From contig JALOMI010000019.1 of NCBI GenBank assembly GCA_025455465.1, positions 1 to 33,010 of the forward strand: a DNA stretch of 33,010 bases. Reading direction: 5' to 3'. Each line of letters opens with the position of its first letter. Within the stretch, counting starts at the first letter, position 1. Positions 23,357-31,438 of this stretch are shown here, in pieces. The notes beneath the pieces are model-generated. The model was not told the DNA's origin, ran no database searches, and saw nothing but the letters and a program-made list of their open reading frames with translations. This DNA is from Cyclobacteriaceae bacterium (GTDB lineage: Bacteria; Bacteroidota; Bacteroidia; Cytophagales; Cyclobacteriaceae). The position numbers and the translations under genes were made by a program.

Positions 23357-24471
23357 ATCCGTACTTTTTTCTTTCGCTTAACGGGTATGCTGTAATATAG
23401 ATCAAAAGTTTGTATAAAGACAGGTTTTGACGGATCGCCTGCGATAACATTGAGCGGAGTGGCATAACGCGATGTACATTCCAGCGTGAAGTTACCCCAC
23501 TGAAACGTTAACGGTAACGCAAATTCCCAGCTCAGAAATCCGGGTTTGCTTCCATCTTCAGTTGAACCTGTTGGCTCTGATAAGGGCTCCGGAGTTGTCG
23601 TTCCAGTGCCCGTGTTATTGCCACCTGAATTACTGCTATTACCGTTATTACCGTTGTTTCCATTATTTCCTTGACCATTGCCCTGGCCGGGAGTAGTTGA
23701 ACCGGAATTACCAGGAGTTGAACTTGTTCCTCCCTTAGAAGGATTTTTTGCTGAACGGATTAATGCCCGGGGATTTTTAATACCACGGTTTTGCAATACC
23801 GGGTCTTCAGAATAATAAAAACGATTCGTTCCCCAAGTTATGGTAAACATCGGCTGAAAAGAGACCCCGATCTTATTGAAAAGTTTTTCATTGAATTCAA
23901 AATAGCGCGAGTGCTGAGAGATCAGGAAAAAGTCCTGATCATCAAATGCCATTACCTGAGCTTGCAGGGTGGAGTAAAGAATGGTCCAGTCCAAACCAAA
24001 ACCGCCCTGATAAAATCCCAACTGTTCAATACTTCCTGAACCTTCACCGGACTGAATAAAAAACTGACCCCCGCTTACATTCACGTCAATACGTTTCGAA
24101 AGATCAGCGCGGTAACCAGCTGTTACTGCGGTTTGAAACGGTATAGACTCATCCATGAATTTAAAGGCGGAACCGCTTACCCACAGTCTATTATTAAAGT
24201 AATAAGTTAAATCTCCGGTAACAAAGGGAATGGATTGACCGAAGTTTCTCCCCAGGAAGGCAAACTGGTTCTGGTACTTGCTGCCCACAAAGAGGAAATC
24301 ATAAACCACAGAATCCTTGCGTGGATTTTTGCCATCATTTAATAATGCCGATGATCTGGCGGAAAGTCTGTCTGAATTAATCAGGGCAACAAGCATTACC
24401 AGGATAACCTTCCGGTTAACCTTTAACGAGTTCACTGCCTGTAACCATGTTAATTTCATGATAATGATCAA
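23353..24471 (-). CDS. Outer-membrane barrel-like protein with disordered insert
   Basis: The 372-residue frame begins MIIIMKLTW; Met5 (24459) is an alternative start. A signal-like hydrophobic segment is at about 21-34. The remainder alternates polar and aromatic strands (LTYYFNNRLWVSGSAFKF, VNVSGGQFFIQSG, FALPLTFQWGNFTLECTS) as in outer-membrane barrels, ending in aromatic-rich FDLYYSIPV. Residues about 243-310 form a low-complexity Gly/Asn/Ser/Thr/Pro segment (core GNNGNNGNSSNSGG), probably an exposed loop. It starts 3 bp after the stop of the secreted repeat gene and overlaps the regulator by 4 bp. No known family recognised. Confidence 0.72.
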   Translation of the reverse strand: MIIIMKLTWLQAVNSLKVNRKVILVMLVALINSDRLSARSSALLNDGKNPRKDSVVYDFLFVGSKYQNQFAFLGRNFGQSIPFVTGDLTYYFNNRLWVSGSAFKFMDESIPFQTAVTAGYRADLSKRIDVNVSGGQFFIQSGEGSGSIEQLGFYQGGFGLDWTILYSTLQAQVMAFDDQDFFLISQHSRYFEFNEKLFNKIGVSFQPMFTITWGTNRFYYSEDPVLQNRGIKNPRALIRSAKNPSKGGTSSTPGNSGSTTPGQGNGQGNNGNNGNNGNSSNSGGNNTGTGTTTPEPLSEPTGSTEDGSKPGFLSWEFALPLTFQWGNFTLECTSRYATPLNVIAGDPSKPVFIQTFDLYYSIPVKRKKKVRI

Positions 24472-24474
24472 CTG

Positions 24475-24822
24475 CTATTTGCCGGGTGGTTTACCAGCCA
24501 TATTGGGTTTACCGGGGTTTGCCGGCCTTCCAGCTGTGGCAGGTTTACCGTTATTGATAGGTTTTCCTGCGGTTTCAGGCTTACCATGTCCTTCCGGCTT
24601 ATTTCCGTTTCCCGGCTGTGACGGTCGTATACCTGACGGTCGAGCGGCACTGGAGATTTTTGCCGGCTTTGATTTTACCTCTGCCGAAGGAACATTTTTT
24701 ATTTCCTTTCTGTCATTAATTCCCTGTTCAGGCTTTGTCTTGTCATCACCGCGCTGAGCATATGACCAACCTATCGCCAGAAAACAAGTAAGAGCAGCTA
24801 TGGAGGTAAACCTTTTCATCAC
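24475..24822 (-). CDS. Secreted protein with hexapeptide GKPxx(A/N) repeats
   Basis: The 115-residue product has a signal peptide ending near SYA-QR (23) and a charged mature part with SSAAR at 57-61. From about residue 74 it carries a strict six-residue repeat G-[K/R]-P-x-x-[A/N/P], with glycines at 80, 86, 92, 98, 104 and 110. No cysteine lies in the mature part. The repeat is flexible and basic, like a wall- or polymer-interacting tail. It is the first gene of the run towards the barrel, regulator and kinase. It is a paralogue of the gene at 24956. Function unknown. Confidence 0.78.
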   Translation of the reverse strand: MMKRFTSIAALTCFLAIGWSYAQRGDDKTKPEQGINDRKEIKNVPSAEVKSKPAKISSAARPSGIRPSQPGNGNKPEGHGKPETAGKPINNGKPATAGRPANPGKPNMAGKPPGK

Positions 24823-24871
24823 CTTAACAAATATCTCTTAATTATCGGATTTATTTTAATTCGAAACCCCT

Positions 24872-24912
24872 AAAAAGGGAACGTCTCCCCGCTTGATACG
24901 AAGGAGACGTTC
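24872..24912 (-). terminator. Terminator after the upstream secreted-repeat gene
   Basis: On the minus strand GAACGTCTCC (24912-24903) pairs with GGAGACGTTC (24888-24879), a perfect 10-bp stem with a 14-nt loop, followed by CCTTTTT. It lies between the two paralogues and should partly or fully end messages from the first one. Confidence 0.75.
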
Positions 24913-24917
24913 GAAGT

Positions 24918-24949
24918 AAACTCTAAAGCCAACTAACTCCTTAGAGTTT
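24918..24949. repeat. Second hairpin next to the terminator
   Basis: AAACTCTAA (24918-24926) and TTAGAGTTT (24941-24949) form a perfect 9-bp stem with a 14-nt loop, starting 6 bp after the stop of the gene at 24956. It lacks a T run in the minus direction but has TTTTCTT on the plus strand. It may protect the 3' end of the message or help termination. Confidence 0.5.
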
Positions 24950-24955
24950 GTTTTC

Positions 24956-25342
24956 TTAATTACGGACGTTTAATCCGACTGGTCTAGGTTTCATGGCTGG
25001 TACCACTCGCGGACCCTGAGCTTTCGGAGCTGAGGCTGATTTTCCGGAATTTTCTGGCCTTCCAGCAGTTTCAGGGCGATTTCCGTATTGATTTTCAGGT
25101 TTATCGTTAGAAGTCACTGCAAACTGGCCTTTTGGTAAACCTTGCTTACGGGCTGCACTACTGACTATCTTTCCTTTTTCCGGTCCATTGGGTGTAGATT
25201 TAACCGATTCACTTACAGTTTTACCATGATTCGCAGCGGGTACTTCTTTGATTTTGTCGTTATTGTCAACTGTTTCTCCTGCTGACTGTGCAAAACCTAC
25301 AGAAGCAAATAATGCTACTACTATAGTAATCAGGGTTTTCAT
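24956..25342 (-). CDS. Secreted paralogue with degenerate hexapeptide repeats
   Basis: The 128-residue product has a signal peptide ending near GFA-QS (18) and a mature part sharing the order of elements with its neighbour: an acidic NDK-IKEVPAA segment (28-37; NDRKEIKNVPSA in the other), KI-SSAAR (58-65), and a Pro-rich region with a six-residue period (RPETAG at 89-94, RPENSG at 95-100). The end is longer and rich in Pro/Arg. The two genes therefore arose by duplication and the repeat has decayed in this copy. It is followed by hairpins, so its message may be more abundant than that of the downstream operon. Function unknown. Confidence 0.78.
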   Translation of the reverse strand: MKTLITIVVALFASVGFAQSAGETVDNNDKIKEVPAANHGKTVSESVKSTPNGPEKGKIVSSAARKQGLPKGQFAVTSNDKPENQYGNRPETAGRPENSGKSASAPKAQGPRVVPAMKPRPVGLNVRN

Positions 25343-25461
25343 TTGCTGTTGTCAACAATTAATGATTCAAAGAAAATGAGGCATCATGAAGGGAACATGA
25401 AAAGGACAATGACCTGAAAGAAATTTTCAAATAATTAATCCATCAGTTCAAAAAAGGCCTA

Positions 25462-25492
25462 TTGGACTTCGTTTTAAGGGAAGTTACTTTTG
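25462..25492 (+). promoter_or_regulatory. Bacteroidota-type promoter for ffh
   Basis: TTGG (25462-25465), 19 bp and TACTTTTG (25485-25492) match the consensus TTG/TTTG-N19-TAnnTTTG. Transcription would start near 25499, leaving a 55-nt leader before ffh. Confidence 0.65.
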
Positions 25493-25553
25493 TGCCTTAT
25501 GTTAACGGGTAGTGAACTGCTTACCCGCACGATACCTCTAATCAGATACAATT

Positions 25554-26885
25554 ATGTTCGAAAATCTCAGTCTTAAACTCGATAAAGCTTTTCAATCTCT
25601 GAAAGGTCAGGGCCGCATTACTGAAATCAATGTTGCCGGTACCATTAAGGATATTCGCAAGGCGCTGATCGATGCTGATGTTAATTATAAAGTAGCCAAG
25701 GAAGTTACTGATGAAATAAAAGTGAAAGCGTTAGGCCAGAACGTGCTAACCGCTATTTCACCGGGTCAGCTTCTGGTGAAAATCACAAACGATGAACTCA
25801 CTGCACTGATGGGCAGTGAGAGTGTTGACATAAACATTTCCGGAAACCCCGCTATCATACTGATTGCCGGTTTGCAGGGTTCCGGTAAAACCACCTTCTC
25901 CGGTAAATTGGCCAACTACCTCAAACGTCAGGGACGCCAGGTGCTGCTCACCGCCTGTGATATCTACCGCCCTGCTGCTATCGACCAGCTAAAAGTCCTG
26001 GGTGAACAGATTGGCGTGGAGGTCTATGCCGAACCGGAAAATAAAGATGCTTTAAATATTGCCCGGGCTGCCCTTGATCATGCCAAAAAGAATAACCACC
26101 GCATCGTGATTGTCGATACCGCTGGCCGGCTGGCTGTGGATGAGGAGATGATGAATGAGATCGCCCGCTTAAAGGAAGCACTCAATCCCTCAGAGACCTT
26201 ATTTGTTGTCGACTCGATGACCGGTCAGGATGCCGTCAACACAGCCAAAGCATTCAACGAGCGATTGAACTTTGACGGTGTCGTGCTGACGAAGCTGGAT
26301 GGTGATACTCGCGGTGGTGCAGCGCTGTCCATCCGAAGGGTGGTACAAAAGCCAATCAAGTTCATCAGCACCGGTGAAAAAATGGAGGCCATCGACCGGT
26401 TCTACCCCGACCGTATGGCCAGCCGCATTCTGGGTATGGGTGATGTGGTTTCACTGGTTGAAAAAGCCCAGCAGACTTTTGATGAAGATGAGGCGAGGCG
26501 ACTCAGCAAAAAGATGCGCCAGAATCAGTTCGACCTCAATGACTTCCTCGGTCAACTGGAGCAAATCAAAAAAATGGGCAACATGAAAGACCTGCTGGGC
26601 ATGATACCCGGCATGGGAAAAGCCCTCAAAGACGTTGATATTGATGATAACTCATTCAAGCCGATTGAGGCCATGATTCGCTCCATGACGATGGAAGAAC
26701 GCCAGAATCCGGATATGATCAACGGTAGTCGTAAAAACCGCATCGCCCTGGGAAGCGGAACCTCCGTCACCCAGGTCAACCAGTTGCTGAAGCAGTTCTC
26801 CGATATGCGAAAAATGATGAAGACGATGAATAAAATGGGGGGCGGCAAACGCGCGCTTTCAGCCTTGAATCCGTTTGGCAAATAA
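25554..26885 (+). CDS. ffh: Signal recognition particle protein Ffh
   Basis: The 443-residue GTPase binds 4.5S RNA and signal sequences and brings ribosomes to FtsY at the membrane. N domain about 1-90; G domain with G1 GLQGSGKTTFSGKLA (about 105-119), DIYRPAAIDQL, G3 VDTAGRLAVDEEMM (about 187-200), and TKLDGDTRGGAALS (about 246-259). The Met-rich M domain (about 300-443) includes GMIPGMGKALKDVD and GSGTSVTQVNQLLKQF, ending MMKTMNKMGGGKRA. Length is standard. It has its own promoter and a strong terminator. Confidence 0.98.
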   Translation: MFENLSLKLDKAFQSLKGQGRITEINVAGTIKDIRKALIDADVNYKVAKEVTDEIKVKALGQNVLTAISPGQLLVKITNDELTALMGSESVDINISGNPAIILIAGLQGSGKTTFSGKLANYLKRQGRQVLLTACDIYRPAAIDQLKVLGEQIGVEVYAEPENKDALNIARAALDHAKKNNHRIVIVDTAGRLAVDEEMMNEIARLKEALNPSETLFVVDSMTGQDAVNTAKAFNERLNFDGVVLTKLDGDTRGGAALSIRRVVQKPIKFISTGEKMEAIDRFYPDRMASRILGMGDVVSLVEKAQQTFDEDEARRLSKKMRQNQFDLNDFLGQLEQIKKMGNMKDLLGMIPGMGKALKDVDIDDNSFKPIEAMIRSMTMEERQNPDMINGSRKNRIALGSGTSVTQVNQLLKQFSDMRKMMKTMNKMGGGKRALSALNPFGK

Positions 26886-26981
26886 TACTTCCAAACCGAA
26901 ACTTTTTTCTGTAAGTTCGGATCGGAATAAAACCTGAATGAACTCAATAACGTTTTATTTCCAGTTTACAGGTAAATAATT

Positions 26982-27016
26982 AAAAAGTGCTCCTGAACTG
27001 CTAAGGAGCACTTTTT
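26982..27016 (+). terminator. Terminator after ffh
   Basis: AAAAAGTGCTCCT (26982-26994) and AGGAGCACTTTTT (27004-27016) form a perfect 13-bp stem with a 9-nt loop. The A and T tracts make it able to act in both directions. Confidence 0.9.
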
Positions 27017-27050
27017 ATTCGTATCCGTTTCACATTTAAAACCTTTCATT

Positions 27051-27596
27051 ATGAACAAGTTGAATTTCTTTCTGATCGCCCTGATGGCCTGGTGTATTAT
27101 GCCAGCCGATGTTACCGCACAAAAGATTACTGGCTTAGATGCCAGCCCAGCTGATATTGCGTATTTCCGCCCGGGTGGACGCAATGCTGACCCGCTAATC
27201 AAGGTAATTTACAGCAGGCCCGCTAAAAAAGGACGCACGATGTTGGGAGGCACTGAAGCGTACGGAAAAGTATGGCGCACAGGGGCTAATGAAACAACCG
27301 AAATTAAATTATTTAAGGATGTGACCTTTGGCGATAAGCTGATTAAGGCCGGCACCTACTCACTCTATAGTATTCCGGATAAAAATGAGTGGACGATAAT
27401 CTTCAACACTAAGCTTGACACCTGGGGTGCATATGCCTATGATGAAAAGGCCGATATTGCCCGGATAAAAGTACCGGCTGGAAAAACAGATGAAGAGGCT
27501 GAATATTTCACCATCATGTTTGACGGCACCGGAGATAAAGCTGTTATGATCCTCGCCTGGGAAAACACCTTGGTGAAGGTGCCTCTTAAGTACTAA
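27051..27596 (+). CDS. DUF2911 family secreted protein
   Basis: The 181-residue protein has a signal peptide (about 1-23, ending DVTA-QK) and the DUF2911 domain: VIYSRPAKKGRTMLGG, AYGKVWRTGANETTEI (about 73-88) and IKAGTYSLYSIPDKNEWTII. The family is widespread in Bacteroidota, is found in the periplasm or outer membrane, and its function is unknown. Length is usual. It stands alone between two terminators. Confidence 0.92.
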   Translation: MNKLNFFLIALMAWCIMPADVTAQKITGLDASPADIAYFRPGGRNADPLIKVIYSRPAKKGRTMLGGTEAYGKVWRTGANETTEIKLFKDVTFGDKLIKAGTYSLYSIPDKNEWTIIFNTKLDTWGAYAYDEKADIARIKVPAGKTDEEAEYFTIMFDGTGDKAVMILAWENTLVKVPLKY

Positions 27597-27618
27597 TCAA
27601 TAACAAGTATGTATTTAC

Positions 27619-27648
27619 AAGCCCGGTGCTGATGACCGGGCTTTTTTT
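27619..27648 (+). terminator. Terminator after the DUF2911 gene
   Basis: AAGCCCGGT (27619-27627) and ACCGGGCTT (27635-27643) form a 9-bp stem with a 7-nt loop and continuing T run to 27648. Confidence 0.9.
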
Positions 27649-27692
27649 ATTTCCATCTTTCCGGTACATTTCTTAAAGCATAGTCAACCGTC

Positions 27693-28151
27693 ATGGAAAT
27701 TCTCGGCCGCTCCGATCGGGTAGACCTGCCCGGCTTGGGCTTATACAATATCCACGCAAAGATTGATACCGGTGCCTACACCAGCAGCCTACATTGCTCC
27801 CGTGCCGAAGTCGTGAATGGTGCCCTTGAATTTGTACTTATGGATGATGAGCATCCTGAATTCACCGGAATGACATTTGTATTTAAAGAATTTACAGAAC
27901 GGGATATCCGCAATTCATTTGGACTTAAGGAGAAGCGTTATGTGATACGTACCACCATGAAAATATTTGAGGAAGAAATTCCTGCGGAGTTTACGCTCAG
28001 CGCCCGCGATGAGATGCGTTTCCCCATCCTGCTGGGAAGAAAAATTATACGGGATCGCTTTCTGATTGATGTCACTAAAAAAAATCTATCTTTCCGCAGG
28101 AAGAAATCAGCTGGCCGAAAGCGCAAAAAAACACCCAATAAAGATTTATGA
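27693..28151 (+). CDS. Retropepsin-like protease (RimB / putative ATP-dependent zinc protease family)
   Basis: The 152-residue protein has the aspartic-protease motif [11 protein letters not shown] (24-34; catalytic D25-T26-G27) of the family once named 'putative ATP-dependent zinc protease', later likened to retropepsins, and a later [15 protein letters not shown] segment (about 123-137). The C-terminal tail is strongly basic ([17 protein letters not shown]). In proteobacteria the homologue RimB is encoded with the glutamate ligase RimK and is reported to remove residues added to ribosomal protein S6. The ATGA overlap (28148-28151) with rimK shows translational coupling here. Confidence 0.88.
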   Translation: MEILGRSDRVDLPGLGLYNIHAKIDTGAYTSSLHCSRAEVVNGALEFVLMDDEHPEFTGMTFVFKEFTERDIRNSFGLKEKRYVIRTTMKIFEEEIPAEFTLSARDEMRFPILLGRKIIRDRFLIDVTKKNLSFRRKKSAGRKRKKTPNKDL

Positions 28152-29059
28152 ATATTGCCATCCTCTCGCGCGACCCGAAGCTCTATTCCACCAGGCGCTT
28201 AAAGGAGGCCGGTGAAAAGCGAGGGCACTCCATGGAAATCATTGACCACATGAAATGTGTGCTCTTCATTGAAAAGAAAAATCCGATGGTACTATACCAG
28301 GGTAAACGCCTCGATTATTTTGATGCTGTTATTCCCCGCATCGGTGCATCCGTAACCTTTTACGGTGCCGCTGTCGTGCGGCAATTTGAAATGATGAAAG
28401 TATTCTCGGCTGTTGAATCACAGGCGCTGATCCGATCACGCGATAAACTGCGCAGCCTGCAGATTCTATCCAGAGCAGGTATCGGCTTGCCCAAAACAAT
28501 ATTCATGGATTATTCACGCGACACCGAAGGAATTATCGAGGCGGTAGGTGGTGCTCCTGTAGTCATCAAATTACTGGAAGGAACACAAGGTCTTGGGGTA
28601 GTTCTTGCTGAAAATAAGAAAGCGGCACAGTCTGTTATCGAAGCGTTTCACGGCATTCATGCCCGCATCATCGTTCAGGAATTTATCAAAGAATCACGCG
28701 GTACCGATATTCGTGCATTTGTGGTGGACGGTGAAGTTGTTGGCGCCATGAAACGGGAAGCTACCCGTGAAGGCGAGTTCCGATCTAATCTGCACCGGGG
28801 TGGAAAAGCCACCGTCATCAAATTATCACGAGCAGAGAAAGCCACGGCAGTAGCTGCTGCCAAAAAAATGGGCCTCGGTGTTGCCGGTGTTGATATGCTT
28901 ACCAGTAACCGCGGCCCCCTGATTATCGAAGTTAATTCTTCACCCGGATTGGAAGGTATTGAAGGAGCCACACAGGTCGATATTGCAGGTAAAATCATCC
29001 GCTACCTGGAAAAAAATGCGGGCAAGCATAAAATCCAGAAAGACAAAATCAACGCGTAG
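28148..29059 (+). CDS. rimK: RimK-family alpha-L-glutamate ligase
   Basis: The 303-residue ATP-grasp ligase joins an amino acid, usually glutamate, to a protein carboxyl end or small molecule. ATP-grasp features: [18 protein letters not shown] (about 138-155), [20 protein letters not shown] (about 175-194), [19 protein letters not shown] and the metal-binding [20 protein letters not shown] (about 257-276). E. coli RimK adds glutamates to ribosomal S6; the target here is unknown. It forms a coupled pair with the retropepsin-like gene and precedes an aspartoacylase-like gene. Confidence 0.92.
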   Translation: MNIAILSRDPKLYSTRRLKEAGEKRGHSMEIIDHMKCVLFIEKKNPMVLYQGKRLDYFDAVIPRIGASVTFYGAAVVRQFEMMKVFSAVESQALIRSRDKLRSLQILSRAGIGLPKTIFMDYSRDTEGIIEAVGGAPVVIKLLEGTQGLGVVLAENKKAAQSVIEAFHGIHARIIVQEFIKESRGTDIRAFVVDGEVVGAMKREATREGEFRSNLHRGGKATVIKLSRAEKATAVAAAKKMGLGVAGVDMLTSNRGPLIIEVNSSPGLEGIEGATQVDIAGKIIRYLEKNAGKHKIQKDKINA

Positions 29060-29149
29060 GCGAGGTCATTCAATTTTTCTAATTCATTCTTATACTTCCG
29101 TAAGTAAGCATTTACTCCATCCGAAAGTTTGAATATTGTATCTTGATGC

Positions 29150-30130
29150 ATGCGAATCGTTAAAATTGCCGGCCAGGAAATAAAGCCCGGGGAATTCAAG
29201 GAAATCAAAATCAACATCGCCAGGCTTCCCTCCCACACCGTCATTGATACGCCCATTTATGTCTCACGCGGACTGGAAGAAGGTCCGGTTCTAGCGCTGA
29301 TGGCCGGCATGCACGGTGATGAAATAAACGGTTTGGAAATTGTGCGAAGGATACTGGATGGAAACCTGCACCAGCCCAAACGCGGTACCATTTTATGCAT
29401 GCCGGTAGTTAATGTGTACGGCTTTTTGAACTTTTCACGGGAAGTACCTGATGGAAAAGATGTTAACCGCTCCTTTCCGGGAAGTAAAAAAGGATCACTC
29501 GCCAGCCGGGTAGCCTGGCACGTAACCCATGATATTTTACCCAACATCGACTACGGCATCGATTTTCATACGGGTGGCGCCATGCGTACGAACTTTCCCC
29601 AAGTGAGAGCGATGTTGAGTAATGAGAAAAACCAGGAACTGGCCTCTGCCTTTAATGCACCCTTTACACTCGATGCACCGTTTCGCCCCAGTTCATTACG
29701 AAAAGAGGCGTCTAAAAAGGGCAAGAACATTATCGTTTATGAAGGAGGTGAATCCCTGCGGTTTGATCAGCATGCTATTGAAGAAGGTATTGCCGGAACC
29801 CTGCGGCTAATGCACCATCTGAACATGATTGACTGGGCGCCAGAGGCCAAAGCAGAAACAAAATATATCTGGAGTTCTACCTGGGTACGCGCTAAATATG
29901 CCGGTTTATTTCAATCGTTGGTACATAGCGGCCAAATGGTCCATAAAGGGGAGTGGATTGGAACAATCACTGATCCATTTGGTGAATTCAAAGAACGCGT
30001 GCTTGCTCCTGAAACTGCCTATGTTATCGGGTTGAATAATATACCGGTTATTAATGCCGGTGACGCCCTGATGCACCTGGGCATGGACAACTACTGCAAG
30101 CTCAGCACGCAGTCAGCAGAAGCTGATTAG
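29150..30130 (+). CDS. Succinylglutamate desuccinylase/aspartoacylase family zinc hydrolase
   Basis: The 326-residue protein has the M14-like zinc fold of AstE/AspA: GMHGDEINGLEIVRR (53-67) with the zinc ligands H55 and E58, DVNRSFPG (about 104-111), IDFHTGG and YEGGESLRF, the latter with a Glu in the place of the catalytic base. The C-terminal third is a beta domain (GEWIGTITDPFGEFKERV). Members cleave N-acyl amino acids. Genes of this type are often next to rimK, so it may process the RimK product; this is inference. ATG at 29150 lies 90 bp after rimK, close enough for the same message. Confidence 0.9.
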   Translation: MRIVKIAGQEIKPGEFKEIKINIARLPSHTVIDTPIYVSRGLEEGPVLALMAGMHGDEINGLEIVRRILDGNLHQPKRGTILCMPVVNVYGFLNFSREVPDGKDVNRSFPGSKKGSLASRVAWHVTHDILPNIDYGIDFHTGGAMRTNFPQVRAMLSNEKNQELASAFNAPFTLDAPFRPSSLRKEASKKGKNIIVYEGGESLRFDQHAIEEGIAGTLRLMHHLNMIDWAPEAKAETKYIWSSTWVRAKYAGLFQSLVHSGQMVHKGEWIGTITDPFGEFKERVLAPETAYVIGLNNIPVINAGDALMHLGMDNYCKLSTQSAEAD

Positions 30131-30156
30131 AACAATAGGAGTTAGAGTTATAAACA

Positions 30157-31400
30157 TCATCCACCGGTTGTAATCCGATGAAGACGCTGCAACAGGGGCG
30201 GATGTGAATAATGGAAAAACACATAAGCCGGATGCGGGTATAAATTCGATAGATTATCTACCGAAAGTTTCTTGAGCGCATCCGCTAAAGCCTGTCCGTT
30301 GTAGGTCTCGCACGCATAAGCATCCGCTTCATATTCGTTTTTACGACTGTAGATATTCATCAACAATCCGGTATAATTTGATGGCCTGAATCAACTCAGG
30401 CAATCAGGTTGAGGTGAATCGCCAGTTGTTGCCCACCTAAGGCGAGGGATAGATTTTCATTGAAGACCATCCTGGACAGGATAAACAAAGTGAAGGCAAT
30501 CTGAAAGACAGAAAGCACATAACCCCAGATGATATGCTTCTTTTTGTAATGTCCTACTTCGTGAGCCAGCACGGCAACCAGCTCTTCGGTGGATTGATTG
30601 GCAATCAGGGTATCATACAATACTATCTTTTTACGCTTACCAATGCCGGAGAAAAAGGCATTGGCTTTGTTGCTTCGCTTTGAACCATCAATAACAAATA
30701 TGTTCGTGATCGGAAAATTGATCTTACGCGAAAATTCCTCGATGGCTGTTTTCAGCTCTCCATCGGCCAGCGGGGTTAGCTTGTTGAACATCGGCAGGAT
30801 CAGCGAAGTGTAGAATATATTCATCAGCAAAATGAACACGGCTGCCAGCGCAGCAAACCAGATCCAGAAATCGGGACCAAGCCACTGGATCAGGTAGAGC
30901 AGCGCCAGCAGCAGGGCACCGCCAATCACCCCACCCAACAAGTATCCTTTCATCTTGTCGGCAAGAAAGGTTTTTAAAGTGGTTTTGTTGAAGCCGTACT
31001 TTTCTTCAATGACAAACGTACCGTACCACTGAAACGGAAGAGAGATCAGGTCGGAAGCAACGCCCAGTAAACCAAAAAACACCAAGGGAAGCACCAGATT
31101 GTTAACCGTAAAAGTGCGCAATAAAGCATCCACCCAGCCAAAACCACCCAACAACAACATGGCGATTGACAACAGAAAGCTAAATCCAGAACTGATGAAG
31201 GAAAACCGTGCTACTTCGCGGTGGTAGGCCTGCGACTTCACATATTTTTCGTTGTTATAAAACGCAGCTATTTCTTCCGGTATATGCGGGCGCATGGCTT
31301 TCAGATTCAGGTAATCAAGAATTTGACCAGCCAAATAACTGATACTTACAATACCGATAATTAACCACAACCACGTTTCCGGAGAAAATTGCATAGACAT
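30157..31400 (-). pseudogene. M48/Ste24-like zinc metalloprotease, frame disrupted
   Basis: ATG 31400 begins a membrane protease of the Ste24 (CAAX protease) type with several helices and the zinc motif LAHEVGHYKKKH. The frame stops at 30396 after HLNLIA. A second frame (30157-30366) restores the family's C-terminus: MNIYSRKNEYEADAYACETY with the third zinc ligand (Glu in NEYEAD), then LSNLYPHPAYVFFHYSHPP. No single frame connects them: a short disrupted segment lies between about 30366 and 30410. Either the gene is broken, or an indel in the sequence causes a false split; the rest looks uneroded, which favours a recent event or an error. Members cleave prenylated or membrane proteins. Confidence 0.85.
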
Positions 31401-31438
31401 ACTGCCGTTATTATTTTGTGAGCAAATTAGTACTTGGT

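Noticed and set aside
23608-23688. Possible CRISPR or minisatellite from repeated GTTATTACC-like units
   Set aside because: The units are 9-nt imperfect codon repeats inside a coding frame, with no spacers and no cas genes.
24317-24757. Plus-strand frame of 146 residues with a collagen-like GLP repeat
   Set aside because: It is the antisense reading of the GKP hexapeptide repeat; the minus-strand frame has a signal peptide and sits in an operon.
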